Source: Alectryocaccobium sp964389285
Lineage (GTDB): Bacteria > Bacillota > Clostridia > Lachnospirales > Lachnospiraceae
Reading direction: 5' to 3'
Assembly: GCA_964389285.1 (NCBI GenBank)
Contig: CAYMCZ010000002.1
Coordinates: forward strand, 186,001 to 250,000
Length of the DNA: 64,000 nucleotides
Every line of letters starts with the position of its first letter. Position 1 is the first letter of the stretch. The translations under genes were made by a program, and so were the position numbers. Below, in pieces: positions 27,072 to 35,984 of the stretch. The notes under the pieces were generated by a model that made no database searches, was not told the DNA's origin, and saw only the letters and a list, made by a program, of their open reading frames with translations.

Positions 27072-28259
27072 TTAAGTTTTGACAATCATATCCAGCAGTC
27101 TGTCGGCCACTTCTTCTTTGGAGCATAAGGGAAGCTCCTTTATTTCATTTTCGGTAATGAAGGTCACGACATTCGTATCCGTCCCGAAGCCGGCTCCCGG
27201 AGTCTTAAGGTTATTAGCGACAATGAGATCCAGATTTTTCTTTACAAGTTTGGCTTTTGAATTTTCGATAAGGTTTTCGGTTTCCATGGAAAAACCGCAA
27301 AGGATCTGTCCTTCTTTTTTATGAGCTCCGAGATATCCGAGAATGTCCTCCGTGCGTTCGAGAGCTACGGACATTTCTTCGTCCTTCTTTTTCATTTTGT
27401 TTTCGGCGGTAAAAGCCGGTCTGTAATCCGCTACCGCCGCAGCTTTTATAATAATATCCTGCTCTGCCGCAGCGGCTTTTACGGCCTCTGCCATTTCCGC
27501 CGCGCTTTCTACGGGAACAAATTTTACGTCTATCGGGCTTTTAAGCGAAACCGGCCCCGAAACCAGCGTTACCTCCGCTCCGCGCATCATCGCCGCCCTT
27601 GCAATGGCATATCCCATCTTGCCCGTGGAATGATTGCTGATAAAACGCACCGGATCCAGGCTCTCCCTCGTCGGTCCGGCGGTCACAAGAATCTTTTTTC
27701 CCGCGAGATCTTTTTTCGTGACTGCTTTTATAATGAACTCCATAAGCACTTCCGGCGCAGGCATCTTGCCTTCTCCCGTATCTCCGCAGGCCAGATAACC
27801 GCTGTCGGGAGGGATTATCCAAAAGCCGTAGCCTTCAAGCTTTTTGATGTTGTCCTGCATCACGGGGTTTTTATACATTCTCGTATTCATGGCGGGAGAT
27901 ACTATCTTCGTACAGTCACATGCGAAAATTGTCGTGGTCAGCATGTCATCGGCAATTCCGTTCGCTGCCTTTCCTATCACGTTTGCCGTAGCCGGCGCTA
28001 TCAGAAAACAGTCAGCTTTTTCCGCAAGCGAAACATGTTTTATATCATGCCGGAAATTGGTATCAAAAGTCTCCGTAAGGCATTTATTGCCTGTTAAGGA
28101 TTCAAATGTGATCGGATTGATAATATTCGTGGCATTCTTCGTCATTATCACGGTCACGTCCGCTCCTTTTTGTACGAGCGCACTTGCGAGAGACGCGATC
28201 TTATATGCGGCTATACTTCCGGTTACTCCGAGAATTATTTGTTTTCCTTTAAGAATCAT
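27072..28259 (-). CDS. coaBC: bifunctional phosphopantothenoylcysteine synthetase/decarboxylase
   Basis: Joins cysteine to 4'-phosphopantothenate (CoaB) and decarboxylates the product (CoaC) in coenzyme A synthesis. The 395 residues comprise the FMN-dependent CoaC domain (about 1-185; VTGSIAAYKIASLAS, the PAMNTRMY catalytic motif, and the substrate clamp cysteine in LACGDTGEGKM) and the CoaB domain (about 186-395; ILVTAGPTRESLDPVRFISN, STGKMGYAIA). Its first 11 bases overlap the end of coaX, and the ribosome site GGAGGAAAG lies inside coaX. Confidence 0.96.
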   Translation of the reverse strand: MILKGKQIILGVTGSIAAYKIASLASALVQKGADVTVIMTKNATNIINPITFESLTGNKCLTETFDTNFRHDIKHVSLAEKADCFLIAPATANVIGKAANGIADDMLTTTIFACDCTKIVSPAMNTRMYKNPVMQDNIKKLEGYGFWIIPPDSGYLACGDTGEGKMPAPEVLMEFIIKAVTKKDLAGKKILVTAGPTRESLDPVRFISNHSTGKMGYAIARAAMMRGAEVTLVSGPVSLKSPIDVKFVPVESAAEMAEAVKAAAAEQDIIIKAAAVADYRPAFTAENKMKKKDEEMSVALERTEDILGYLGAHKKEGQILCGFSMETENLIENSKAKLVKKNLDLIVANNLKTPGAGFGTDTNVVTFITENEIKELPLCSKEEVADRLLDMIVKT

Positions 28260-29034
28260 GTCTTTCCTCCGGTCTGTTTTTTTTGTATATCAATCCGAGA
28301 CCCTTTAACGTAAGGTTGTTGTCATAAAAGACCCCGCTGCGGCAATGCGGAGCTATGCTGCCGCCGAGACCGCCGGTTATGACCGCCGCCGCATCCATCC
28401 CGAGTTCTTCTCTTATCCTTTCGATCATCCCGTCCATACTGGCCGCCTGCCCATAGACAATTCCGCTTTTCATACATTCTACGGTATTGGTTCCGATTAA
28501 CTTTTTAGGCGCCTCGATCGATATCCTGGGAAGCTGTGAAGTCCTGCTTGAAAGCGCGCTCAGCGAAATTCTGATCCCCGGCATTATCATGCCCCCGATA
28601 TATCTTTTCTTTTCATCCACGACGCTGATGGTCGTGGCGGTCCCCATATCTATTATAATCACGGGCGCCCCGTAGTCTTTTATGGCCGCCACGGCATTTA
28701 CTATAAGGTCTGCGCCTACGGATGAAGGATTTTCCATCATGATATTCAGCCCGTTTTTTACTCCGGGCCCCACAATGACAGGCGTCAGATTTAAAAGCTT
28801 CTCTACTGCCGCCTTTACGACATTTGTAAGCGGAGGAACAACCGATGCGATAATCGAGCCCGATATATTTTCCAACGGTATATTATAAATCTCAAGTATC
28901 GTCTTTAATGAAACCACATATTCGAGCTCTGTCCTTGAAATATCAGTGGATATGCGTTCCGAGAAACAGATTTTTTCATCTTCGATGACTCCGACAACTA
29001 TATTTGTATTTCCTATATCTATGGCAAGTATCAT
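28249..29034 (-). CDS. coaX: type III pantothenate kinase
   Basis: Phosphorylates pantothenate, the first step of CoA synthesis; the type III enzyme is an ASKHA-fold kinase. The 261 residues show the phosphate-1 motif AIDIGNTNIVVGV at 4-16, the substrate-binding GADLIVNAVAA, and the phosphate-2 motif IDMGTATTISVVD. GGAGGAAATGAT precedes the ATG. It overlaps coaBC by 11 bp, giving a coaX-coaBC unit. Confidence 0.96.
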   Translation of the reverse strand: MILAIDIGNTNIVVGVIEDEKICFSERISTDISRTELEYVVSLKTILEIYNIPLENISGSIIASVVPPLTNVVKAAVEKLLNLTPVIVGPGVKNGLNIMMENPSSVGADLIVNAVAAIKDYGAPVIIIDMGTATTISVVDEKKRYIGGMIMPGIRISLSALSSRTSQLPRISIEAPKKLIGTNTVECMKSGIVYGQAASMDGMIERIREELGMDAAAVITGGLGGSIAPHCRSGVFYDNNLTLKGLGLIYKKNRPEERHDS

Positions 29035-29056
29035 ATCATTTCCTCCGTAATTATTT

Positions 29057-30076
29057 TCAACATACAGTTTCTATCATAACAACAAGGCTTCCTCCGTTTA
29101 TCGCGCCGTTCTTTGTCTGTGTAAGCGTTATATCGCTCGTCAGCAGCTTTATTTGCGGAACCTCTTTTTCCCGCATCATCCGCCGGGCTTCGGCGGCAGC
29201 CATCGCTTCGGTATATCCGCCTCCTATCGTGCCCGTTATACGATCCGGAAATACAATCATTTTCGTCCCCGGCCCCCTCGGTGCCGATCCCTCTCTTTTT
29301 ACAATAGTAGCTACGGCTTTTTCTTTTATCGCGGGATCAAGGAGTTCCTTTATCATCTCTTTCGAAAATCCGCCGCCGTTTCTCCTTTGTTTTCTGACCT
29401 GTATTATCTGCCCCATGATGGCGATTGCTATTTCGACCGGCGATTCGGCGTTTATGTCCAGCCCGATTGGTGTATATATACTGTCGATAAAATCGCCGTC
29501 TATACCTTTTTGAGATAAAGCCTCTCTCACAAGAGCCATTCTTTTTCTGCTGCCGAGCATACCCGTATATGCCCGTTCTTTTTTTGAAATCTTTTCCAGA
29601 CAGAGCCGGTCAAATGCATGCCCCCTTGTAAGCAATATAAAGTATGTATCGCCGCTTCCGTCTATTAGATCAAGCCCCGCCTCAAACGGTTCGCAAATAA
29701 CCTTTGATGCTCCCTCGGCTTCGGCCTTTTTTGCGAAGTATTCCCTGTCTTCGATAACGGTCACTTCGGCACCCAGCATCCTGCCGAGCCTAATCACCGG
29801 CATGGAGACATGACCGGCTCCGCAGATTACTATTTTCATATCATTTTCAATGACGTCACAAAATATTTCCGCGTCTTTCGGGCAGATAAAGGCACTGTGA
29901 TTTATCTGCCTTATGTCGTTGTCGTATTTTTCAAAGAGCCCGTCCGATGTATCGTATATTATCCGGCCGTCCGCAAGCAGTGCTTTTGCTCCGAAAGCCT
30001 CCTGCCCTAAATATGTAAGTATCTTTTTTGAACCCTGAATGTCTCCACTCGTCAAAAGCTCTAAAATATTTTTCAT
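29057..30076 (-). CDS. XdhC/CoxI family protein with reversed domain order
   Basis: A 339-residue XdhC-type maturation protein. After a short N-terminal segment, the Rossmann (XdhC_C-like) domain comes first (about 80-225; VICGAGHVSMPVIRLGRMLG, YTGMLGSRKRM, PIGLDINAESPVEIA) and the XdhC/CoxI domain comes last (about 245-335; TIVKREGSAPRGPGTKM, TGTIGGGYTEA). The classical XdhC has the opposite order. The family loads sulfurated molybdenum cofactor into xanthine-dehydrogenase-type hydroxylases, but no such enzyme gene is nearby. A strong promoter lies at 30112-30141. It precedes coaX by 22 bp. Confidence 0.85.
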   Translation of the reverse strand: MKNILELLTSGDIQGSKKILTYLGQEAFGAKALLADGRIIYDTSDGLFEKYDNDIRQINHSAFICPKDAEIFCDVIENDMKIVICGAGHVSMPVIRLGRMLGAEVTVIEDREYFAKKAEAEGASKVICEPFEAGLDLIDGSGDTYFILLTRGHAFDRLCLEKISKKERAYTGMLGSRKRMALVREALSQKGIDGDFIDSIYTPIGLDINAESPVEIAIAIMGQIIQVRKQRRNGGGFSKEMIKELLDPAIKEKAVATIVKREGSAPRGPGTKMIVFPDRITGTIGGGYTEAMAAAEARRMMREKEVPQIKLLTSDITLTQTKNGAINGGSLVVMIETVC

Positions 30077-30111
30077 GAATACCGTCCGCCTGCAATTATG
30101 AATCTATACAG

Positions 30112-30141
30112 ATTATATCCAAATGCTTATCGCAGCGTCAA
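30112..30141 (-). promoter_or_regulatory. sigma-A-type promoter of xdhC-like gene
   Basis: On the minus strand TTGACG (30136-30141), an 18-bp spacer and TATAAT (30112-30117) lie 35 bp upstream of the xdhC-like start. It probably drives the xdhC-coaX-coaBC group. Confidence 0.7.
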
Positions 30142-30178
30142 CACAAATCCTGCGGCAGACAACTCTTATTCCGCAGCA

Positions 30179-30244
30179 ACCGACATTCGTCATTTTCGCT
30201 AATTCCTGTTTTAATTGTTTATGCATTTTTCACGAAGTGTCGGT
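30179..30244. repeat. inverted repeat in the divergent xdhC/DUF1576 gap
   Basis: ACCGACATTCGT (30179-30190) and ACGAAGTGTCGGT (30232-30244) are inverted copies with one extra base, 41 bp apart, in the 256-bp divergent intergenic region. It could be a hairpin or a pair of operator half-sites. A TATACT at 30285 may be the DUF1576 -10 element, but no convincing -35 is present. Confidence 0.45.
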
Positions 30245-30332
30245 TTCGCTTAATATAGCTGTGGGAAATAATCTCTTAAAATGATATACTTTTTTTGTTT
30301 ATTTGTCATTAGATTTCAGAAAGGCACTTATT

Positions 30333-31799
30333 ATGACAACCGCTTCAGCCGAAAACATTTCCAGCCGCAAGCACCGGTCAAGACGCCAAATCACAAATTT
30401 TTTCAGCAAACCTGTCCTGGAAGTAACCTTTTTCTTTTCGATAGCTTTTTTGCTCGCCTGCCCGCTGGCCGCAATTTATACCGGAGAGACGACGGAGGTT
30501 TTCAGCGGGTTTTTCAAACTGCTTACTTCTCCGAGCCCTCTTATTACGGATTATTATAATCTGGGAAATCTTCCGGCGACTTTTTTAAACGCCGGAGTGT
30601 GCGGCATGACTTTTTCACTGATGATGCTTATACTCAAAACCGATTGCCAGACGAGCAACTGGGCCGGTTTTTTTCTTGTGATAGCACACTGTTTTTACGG
30701 TCTCAATTTCATTAACATGTGGCCTCCGGTAGTTGGTATTCTGCTTTACAGCAAAGTAAACAAAATCAACTTTCGCGACAATATAGATATCGCCATGTTT
30801 TCGACGGCCTTCGCTCCTTTTATAAGCGAACTTATTTACAGGTATCCTCTTTCCAAACAGCTTGTCATTCCCATAGGCGAATACGGCTTTTCGCTGATCG
30901 GCCTTGGTTTTTCCCTGCTGCTTTCAATTTTTTTGGGGTTCGCGGTTCCCGCGATGCTGCCCGGCGCGCTGAAGCTTCACAGAGGCTATAATCTTTATAA
31001 CGGCGGTCTCGCCTTCGGACTTTTGGGACTGTTAATATATTCCTGGCTCTTCCAGACAATGAGCCATACCCCCGAAGGCCCCGTTCAGGTTAAAAACGCA
31101 ATTTATGACATGCACGATCATTCGTACATGCTGTTCTGCAATATATTTTTTATCGCAGTGTTTACATGCTGTATCCTCACGGGCTGGTTCAGAAACGGCA
31201 GATCTTTTTTCGGTTTCAATCATCTGATGACGGATTCGGGGCACCGCGCCGACTTCATAAACGAATACGGAATGGGCTGTACCTGGATAAACTTAGGTTT
31301 TTACGGTCTTTTCATGCTATTGTTTTTTGATCTGGTAATCCTTTTTACCGATGGGGCCGGCTTTACCGGCCCTCCCTGCGGTGTACTGCTTGCCGCCCTG
31401 AGCTTTGCCGCAAGCGGCCAGCATATTAAGATAGTATGGCCCGTCCTTTTGGGTTTCGTGATCCTGTATCTGGTCGCGCTTGCCATAACAAGCATCGGCG
31501 GCACCGAACTTCAGTGGAGTCTTTCGACCCAGCAGTATATAAACGGAGCCGGTTTTGCCACAGGCCTGTGTCCTTTTACCGGAAAATACGGAAAGCGCGT
31601 CGGCTGCATGGCCGGTATTATTTCCGCGATAATATGTACCACGACGGTCGCCATGCATGGCGGATATATGCTCTATAACGGCGGTCTGACAACAGGCATC
31701 ACGGCATTGATACTGACGCCGATGCTGGATCATTATTACCTTCAGCATAAAGATAAAAGCATCCTTAACAGGATCAGAAAAAGGAAAAATAAAGAATAG
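30333..31799 (+). CDS. DUF1576 multipass membrane protein
   Basis: A 488-residue integral membrane protein with about 10-12 hydrophobic segments. The sequence (for example DYYNLGNLPATFLNAG, NFINMWPPVVGILLYSK, YNGGLAFGLLG, and the C-terminal MHGGYMLYNGGLTTGI) matches my memory of DUF1576, a family of unknown function in Clostridia with internal two-fold similarity around the YNGGL motifs. It might be a transporter, but no substrate evidence exists. The start at 30333 is favoured by AGAAAGG nine bases upstream; an in-frame codon ten residues earlier lacks a site. It is followed 9 bp later by a HicB-like gene. Confidence 0.8.
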   Translation: MTTASAENISSRKHRSRRQITNFFSKPVLEVTFFFSIAFLLACPLAAIYTGETTEVFSGFFKLLTSPSPLITDYYNLGNLPATFLNAGVCGMTFSLMMLILKTDCQTSNWAGFFLVIAHCFYGLNFINMWPPVVGILLYSKVNKINFRDNIDIAMFSTAFAPFISELIYRYPLSKQLVIPIGEYGFSLIGLGFSLLLSIFLGFAVPAMLPGALKLHRGYNLYNGGLAFGLLGLLIYSWLFQTMSHTPEGPVQVKNAIYDMHDHSYMLFCNIFFIAVFTCCILTGWFRNGRSFFGFNHLMTDSGHRADFINEYGMGCTWINLGFYGLFMLLFFDLVILFTDGAGFTGPPCGVLLAALSFAASGQHIKIVWPVLLGFVILYLVALAITSIGGTELQWSLSTQQYINGAGFATGLCPFTGKYGKRVGCMAGIISAIICTTTVAMHGGYMLYNGGLTTGITALILTPMLDHYYLQHKDKSILNRIRKRKNKE

Positions 31800-31808
31800 G
31801 AGAAACCG

Positions 31809-32087
31809 ATGAAATTCATATATCCTGCCGTCATAAAAAAACAGGCTGACGGCACATTTTACGGATATCTGCCGGATCTGAAATGCTGCGAAGCAGCAGG
31901 TGCGGATCTGGAAGACTGTCTTGACAACTGCAACGACGCGGCCCGCGACTGGCTGGAACTGGAGCTTTCCGAAGACGATTGCGATCTCCCGAAAGTGTCG
32001 GATGAAGCCGACATGCATCTGAAAGAAGGCGAGTTCGTAAGACAGATTTCAGTAAATATCAGATTCTACGAAGGATGGGATGAATAA
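31809..32087 (+). CDS. short HicB-like protein without HicA partner
   Basis: A 92-residue protein with the partially degraded RNase-H fold of HicB antitoxins: MKFIYPAVIKKQADGTFYGYLPDL, followed by EDCLDNCNDAARDWLELELSE. HicB normally neutralises the HicA mRNA toxin and often has a C-terminal DNA-binding domain; here the protein stops after the HicB core, and no HicA-like 60-residue gene lies on either side. It sits between DUF1576 and an EamA transporter, 2 bp from the latter, with AGGAG six bases before its ATG. It may be a solitary HicB with a regulatory or unknown role. Confidence 0.75.
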   Translation: MKFIYPAVIKKQADGTFYGYLPDLKCCEAAGADLEDCLDNCNDAARDWLELELSEDDCDLPKVSDEADMHLKEGEFVRQISVNIRFYEGWDE

Positions 32088-32089
32088 GC

Positions 32090-32959
32090 TTGTTATCTGA
32101 AAAAAACAAAGGAATTATATTTATAATACTGGCGGCTTTTTTCTTTTCCCTGATGACGGTTTTCGTTCGCCTGTCCGGCGACCTGCCAACCATGCAAAAA
32201 GCTCTTTTCCGCAATATAGTTGCCGCCGGCGTGGCGGTCATACTCGTGATGAGAAGCAGGGAAAAACTGCGCATAGGAAAGAAAAATATGCCGTCGATGC
32301 TCCTTCGTTCCGTTTTCGGAACTCTGGGAGTCATAGCCAACTTCTACGCCGTTACATATATGACAAATATTTCCGACGCAAATATGCTCAACAAGCTTTC
32401 GCCTTTTTTCGCAATGCTTATGAGCATCTTTATTCTGAAAGAAAAGACTTCAAAAAAGGAGTGGCTTATCGTGGCTCTGGCGTTCGCGGGAGCTCTTTTT
32501 GTTATAAAGCCCGGCTTTAATCTGGATATTATCCCCACTCTGATAGGGGTCTTCGGCGGGTTTTCTGCCGGAGTTGCATATACTTACGTGCGCAAATTAG
32601 GCACAAACGGGGTAAAAGGCCCTGTGATCGTGCTTTTCTTTTCTTCTTTTTCGTGTATTGTACTGTTTCCGTTTTTTATCGCGCAGTATACTCCCATGAC
32701 ACCGGGGCAGCTGCTGATCCTGCTTTTGGTGGGAGCCGCCGCCGCAGGCGGACAGCTCTCGATAACTGCCGCGTACACACATGCCCCCGCCAAAGAAATA
32801 TCTGTTTTTGATTATATTCAGGTCATTTTTTCGGCTCTGTGGGGATTCTTTCTCTTTGACCAGCTTCCGGACGCTTTAAGCTTTACCGGATATGCCGTTA
32901 TCATAGGAGCGGCGATACTCAGATTTTTATATACAAACAAATCCCAAAAGCATTCATAA
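32090..32959 (+). CDS. EamA/DMT-family transporter
   Basis: A 289-residue membrane protein with ten hydrophobic helices arranged as two EamA repeats of five (roughly 1-140 and 150-285); conserved bits are the opening helix with SLMTVFVRLSG, NFYAVTYMTNISDANMLNKLSPFF near the end of the first repeat, and the matching AYTHAPAKEISVFDYIQVIFSALWG in the second. DMT carriers export or import metabolites; the substrate is unknown. The start is TTG, 2 bp after the hicB-like stop, with no ATG before the first helix, so expression is probably coupled. It converges on the next gene with a 2-bp gap. Confidence 0.88.
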   Translation: MLSEKNKGIIFIILAAFFFSLMTVFVRLSGDLPTMQKALFRNIVAAGVAVILVMRSREKLRIGKKNMPSMLLRSVFGTLGVIANFYAVTYMTNISDANMLNKLSPFFAMLMSIFILKEKTSKKEWLIVALAFAGALFVIKPGFNLDIIPTLIGVFGGFSAGVAYTYVRKLGTNGVKGPVIVLFFSSFSCIVLFPFFIAQYTPMTPGQLLILLLVGAAAAGGQLSITAAYTHAPAKEISVFDYIQVIFSALWGFFLFDQLPDALSFTGYAVIIGAAILRFLYTNKSQKHS

Positions 32960-32961
32960 AC

Positions 32962-33582
32962 TTAAACCAATACTTTTTTCACTTTTGAAAAGAAAAACAG
33001 CATTATGATATATGCCACACAAGCACATATCAGATATAGAAACGCCAGCAGTATGGTAAGCGCCATATTCTGTTTGATGGTATATATCGACAGTACGTCT
33101 ATACCGGAGGCGATAACCATTGTTATCATAAACGCCTTTGCGACTTTTCCCGCTGCCGAAGTCGCATTGGAATTGCCGTGAAGTATCCTGAGCATTTTTA
33201 TAAATGCGCCGCAGGACGACAATACGATCATAATTTCGATGAAATCACTCGCTATTTCCATTACGGTGGCTTCAGTCGCGCCGTATCCGAATAAAAGAAT
33301 CGCGAAAGCTATCTGCGCCAGGATTCCGACTATCGAGAGCACGAAAGGCAGCCGGAAAGCCTTTTCTTCTTTCTGCAAAGAAAAATAGCCCATGAGCATA
33401 AACACAAAAGCAAACAATACCGCAAGCATGGATAAAAGATCCAACACCGAAGCCACAAAAGCCCCGAATCCCGCGGAAACATCTATCATAAAAGTAAAAC
33501 TTGTAACTATGATGGCAGTAATCATGATAAGCTGCGCTATAAAAAGCTTGTTTATGCCATCTTGCGCCATTTCGTATCTCAT
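32962..33582 (-). CDS. membrane protein of unknown function
   Basis: A 206-residue protein with about five to six hydrophobic helices (near 17-34, 47-66, 78-98, 108-125, 150-165, 175-198) and short loops. I recognise no family. The pattern of two- or three-helix units resembles small DUF-type clostridial membrane proteins. It is 14 bp downstream of the NUDIX gene and probably co-transcribed with it. Confidence 0.7.
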   Translation of the reverse strand: MRYEMAQDGINKLFIAQLIMITAIIVTSFTFMIDVSAGFGAFVASVLDLLSMLAVLFAFVFMLMGYFSLQKEEKAFRLPFVLSIVGILAQIAFAILLFGYGATEATVMEIASDFIEIMIVLSSCGAFIKMLRILHGNSNATSAAGKVAKAFMITMVIASGIDVLSIYTIKQNMALTILLAFLYLICACVAYIIMLFFFSKVKKVLV

Positions 33583-33596
33583 AACAGTCCCTTCGA

Positions 33597-34160
33597 TTAT
33601 ATCTTATCTTTCTGATTTGTCTTATGTCTGAAATAAAAAGCAAGAGCCGTCCCCATGAAAGCATGGGTGAACTCTTCATCTCCGAAACGTCTTATTACCT
33701 CTTCAGCAGGCATCTCTTCGAAATTCAGCACCTCATCCTCATCCAGGTTTCTGCTTCCGGTCTGTACAAGCTCCTCTGCCAGAAATACTGAAAAATGATT
33801 CTGAAAAAGCGCGGGATTCGGGCTTACCTTGCCCAGACATGTTATTTTACCTGCACGGTATCCCGTTTCTTCCTCGAGTTCACGAATAGCCGTTGCCTTT
33901 GGATCTTCATCGCCGTCAACCACTCCTCCGGGAAATTCCATGGTAATCCTGCCTTCACCGTGACGGTACTGTTTCACCGGCACAAAATTTTCTCCGTGAA
34001 CGGGTATGACTACAACCCACTCCGGCGCCTTGATCGCGACATAATCTCCCTCAATTCCGGTCGCGGCTCTTTCTTTCATGGAAATGATTTCGTACACGGG
34101 TGTTTTTAATATGCTCTTTTGATCCAGAACTTCCCATTTCAGATTTTCATATCTGTCCAT
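33597..34160 (-). CDS. NUDIX hydrolase, ADP-ribose pyrophosphatase-like
   Basis: A 187-residue NUDIX protein. The NUDIX box is complete, from GGVVDGDEDPKATAI through RELEEETGY near residues 80-103, matching Gx5Ex7REUxEExGU with all metal-binding glutamates. The upstream EWVVVIPVHGENFVPVKQYR strand pattern and the overall length are like ADP-ribose pyrophosphatases. AGAGGAAAG precedes the ATG. It follows the LeuC-like gene by 21 bp, so it belongs to the D-C-D-C-nudix transcription unit. Confidence 0.9.
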   Translation of the reverse strand: MDRYENLKWEVLDQKSILKTPVYEIISMKERAATGIEGDYVAIKAPEWVVVIPVHGENFVPVKQYRHGEGRITMEFPGGVVDGDEDPKATAIRELEEETGYRAGKITCLGKVSPNPALFQNHFSVFLAEELVQTGSRNLDEDEVLNFEEMPAEEVIRRFGDEEFTHAFMGTALAFYFRHKTNQKDKI

Positions 34161-34181
34161 CAGGCTTTCCTCTTTTTTTTA

Positions 34182-35426
34182 TTAAGGTGTTACGATTTTT
34201 CCGGCTGCCGCACACGAAGCCGCCGTAAGCGGCGACGCCAGATATATTTCCGTTTTTGAAGTTCCCATTCTGCCCAGGAAATTGCGGTTGTTTGTAGCTA
34301 CCACTCTTTCGCCGTCCGTAAGGATACCTCCCGCACGGCCGCAGCAAAGGCCGCATCCCGGGTGCGTGATAATCGCTCCCGCTTCCGCCAGAATATCCAT
34401 GGTTCCGTCGGCAAGCGCCTCCCTGTATATCTTTCGACTGGCGGGAGTAACGATCAGCTTCACAAAAGGAGCGACTTTTTTGTCTTTAAGCACCGCAGCC
34501 GCCGCATGAAGATCCTCAAGCCGTCCGTTGGTACATGAACCGATAAATACCTGATCTATCTTAACGCCTTCCAATTCCGAGGTGTTTCTGATCTTATCAA
34601 CCTGAGATGGACAGGCCATGACAGGCACAAAATCTTCGGCATTATAATATATCACCCGACTGTATGCGGCGTCCTCGTCGCCGTGCAGTTCCTTTAGTTC
34701 ATGCGTCAGTTTTATCCCGCAGTATTCGGCCGTCTTTTCATCAGGCGAAAACAGAGCGCATTTAGCTCCTCCTTCAATGCCCATATTCGCTATGGTCATT
34801 CGACTTGCCACCGACATGTTTTCCACTGTATCCCCCGAAAACTCAAGGGCTTTATATGTAGCTCCGTCAGCTCCGATATCTCCTATAAGCCTGAGTATAA
34901 TATCCTTTGAAGTCACATTCGAAGGAAGCTTTCCGTTTATATTGACTTTAACGGTTTCGGGAACTTTTATCCAAAGTTTGCCCGTGCCGAGTATTCCGGC
35001 CATCTCGGTATATCCTATGCCGGTAGAAAAAGCCCCTACACTTCCGTATGTGGTTGTATGGCTGTCCGTACCGAAAACAACGTCTCCCGGCCTGACATAT
35101 CCGGCCTCCGTCATCAGCTGGTGGCATATACCGTCTGATCTGTGAATGTTTTTCATCCCGTATTTTTCGGCAAAGGCATCTCCTTTTTGAAAATGCCGTG
35201 TGTCATCCACCTGGCTTGCGGGCACAAGATGATCGTAGATAAGAACAGCTTTATCGGGTTCCCAGATCTTTTTAAAGCCCATTTCCTCGAATTTATCGGC
35301 TACAAACGGAATAAATATATCATGGATCATAACCCGGTCAACATCAACGGTGACTATGTCTCCGGCTGACGCTGTCGCAATCCCGGTATTTTTTCTTATT
35401 ATCTTTTCTATTAAAGTCGCACCCAT
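34182..35426 (-). CDS. 3-isopropylmalate dehydratase/homoaconitase-type large subunit (pair 1)
   Basis: A 414-residue aconitase-superfamily large subunit of the LeuC/HacA/DmdA group. Cluster ligands are visible in FIGSCTNGRLEDL and THPGCGLCCGRAGG (C-x2-C); FGTDSHTTTYGSVGAFSTGIGYTEMA is the substrate/cluster motif. The start at 35426 was chosen because MGATLIEKIIRKN is family-typical; an earlier in-frame ATG would overlap the preceding gene. Members hydrate or dehydrate 3-isopropylmalate, homocitrate, citramalate or dimethylmalate. This copy keeps the standard SCTNGR motif, unlike the other large subunit in this cluster. It pairs with the small subunit 22 bp upstream. Confidence 0.88.
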   Translation of the reverse strand: MGATLIEKIIRKNTGIATASAGDIVTVDVDRVMIHDIFIPFVADKFEEMGFKKIWEPDKAVLIYDHLVPASQVDDTRHFQKGDAFAEKYGMKNIHRSDGICHQLMTEAGYVRPGDVVFGTDSHTTTYGSVGAFSTGIGYTEMAGILGTGKLWIKVPETVKVNINGKLPSNVTSKDIILRLIGDIGADGATYKALEFSGDTVENMSVASRMTIANMGIEGGAKCALFSPDEKTAEYCGIKLTHELKELHGDEDAAYSRVIYYNAEDFVPVMACPSQVDKIRNTSELEGVKIDQVFIGSCTNGRLEDLHAAAAVLKDKKVAPFVKLIVTPASRKIYREALADGTMDILAEAGAIITHPGCGLCCGRAGGILTDGERVVATNNRNFLGRMGTSKTEIYLASPLTAASCAAAGKIVTP

Positions 35427-35448
35427 GTCGCTCTGATTTCCTTTCCGT

Positions 35449-35943
35449 TTAAGACTCAAGGCCGTTAAGCTTCCGCATGGCTTTCACGAGTCCGCCCGCG
35501 TTCAGTATATCAAGAAGATTACCCGGCAGTGAAGAAATCGCATACTCTTTTCCGTTGTATTTTATCGATTCACCCATACTTACCTCGATAACAGCTCCTT
35601 CTTTTACTTCATCCGGCAGCTCCTGATTTTCGATCAGAAGCAGCCCGTTGTTTATGGAGTTTCTGAAAAAAATCCTGGCAAACGACTTGGCGATCACCGC
35701 GCGGACACCCAGCGCTTTTATTACCTCCGGCGCCTGTTCCCTTGATGAGCCGCAGCCGAAATTTTTCCCCGCCACGATCACGTCTCCCTCTTTTATGGCT
35801 CCGGCCAGCTCGGGGCGAAGCGGCGAAAACGCAAAAGGCTTCATATCTTCTACCGTTTTCAAAGCGAGGTAATCCGTCGGTATTATTATGTCAGTATCTA
35901 TATCGTCCCCTAAAATCCAGATTTTTCCACTAAATTTTTCCAT
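35449..35943 (-). CDS. 3-isopropylmalate dehydratase-type small subunit (pair 1)
   Basis: A 164-residue LeuD-type swivelling domain that completes the active site of the large subunit. Motifs: GDDIDTDIIIPTDYLALKT, NFGCGSSREQAPEVIKALGV (substrate-binding GCGSSRE), and SFARIFFRNSINNGL. The four residues after the aspartate-rich start are YLAL, different from YLLY in the second small subunit; this loop affects substrate choice in characterised archaeal homologues. The start at 35943 (MEKFSGKIWILG) is supported by GGGAG and by the family's opening; a longer frame overlaps the preceding stop by 4 bp. Confidence 0.88.
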   Translation of the reverse strand: MEKFSGKIWILGDDIDTDIIIPTDYLALKTVEDMKPFAFSPLRPELAGAIKEGDVIVAGKNFGCGSSREQAPEVIKALGVRAVIAKSFARIFFRNSINNGLLLIENQELPDEVKEGAVIEVSMGESIKYNGKEYAISSLPGNLLDILNAGGLVKAMRKLNGLES

Positions 35944-35984
35944 ATCTGTTTTTCTCCCGATATCAGTATTACGGCAAATCCGGC

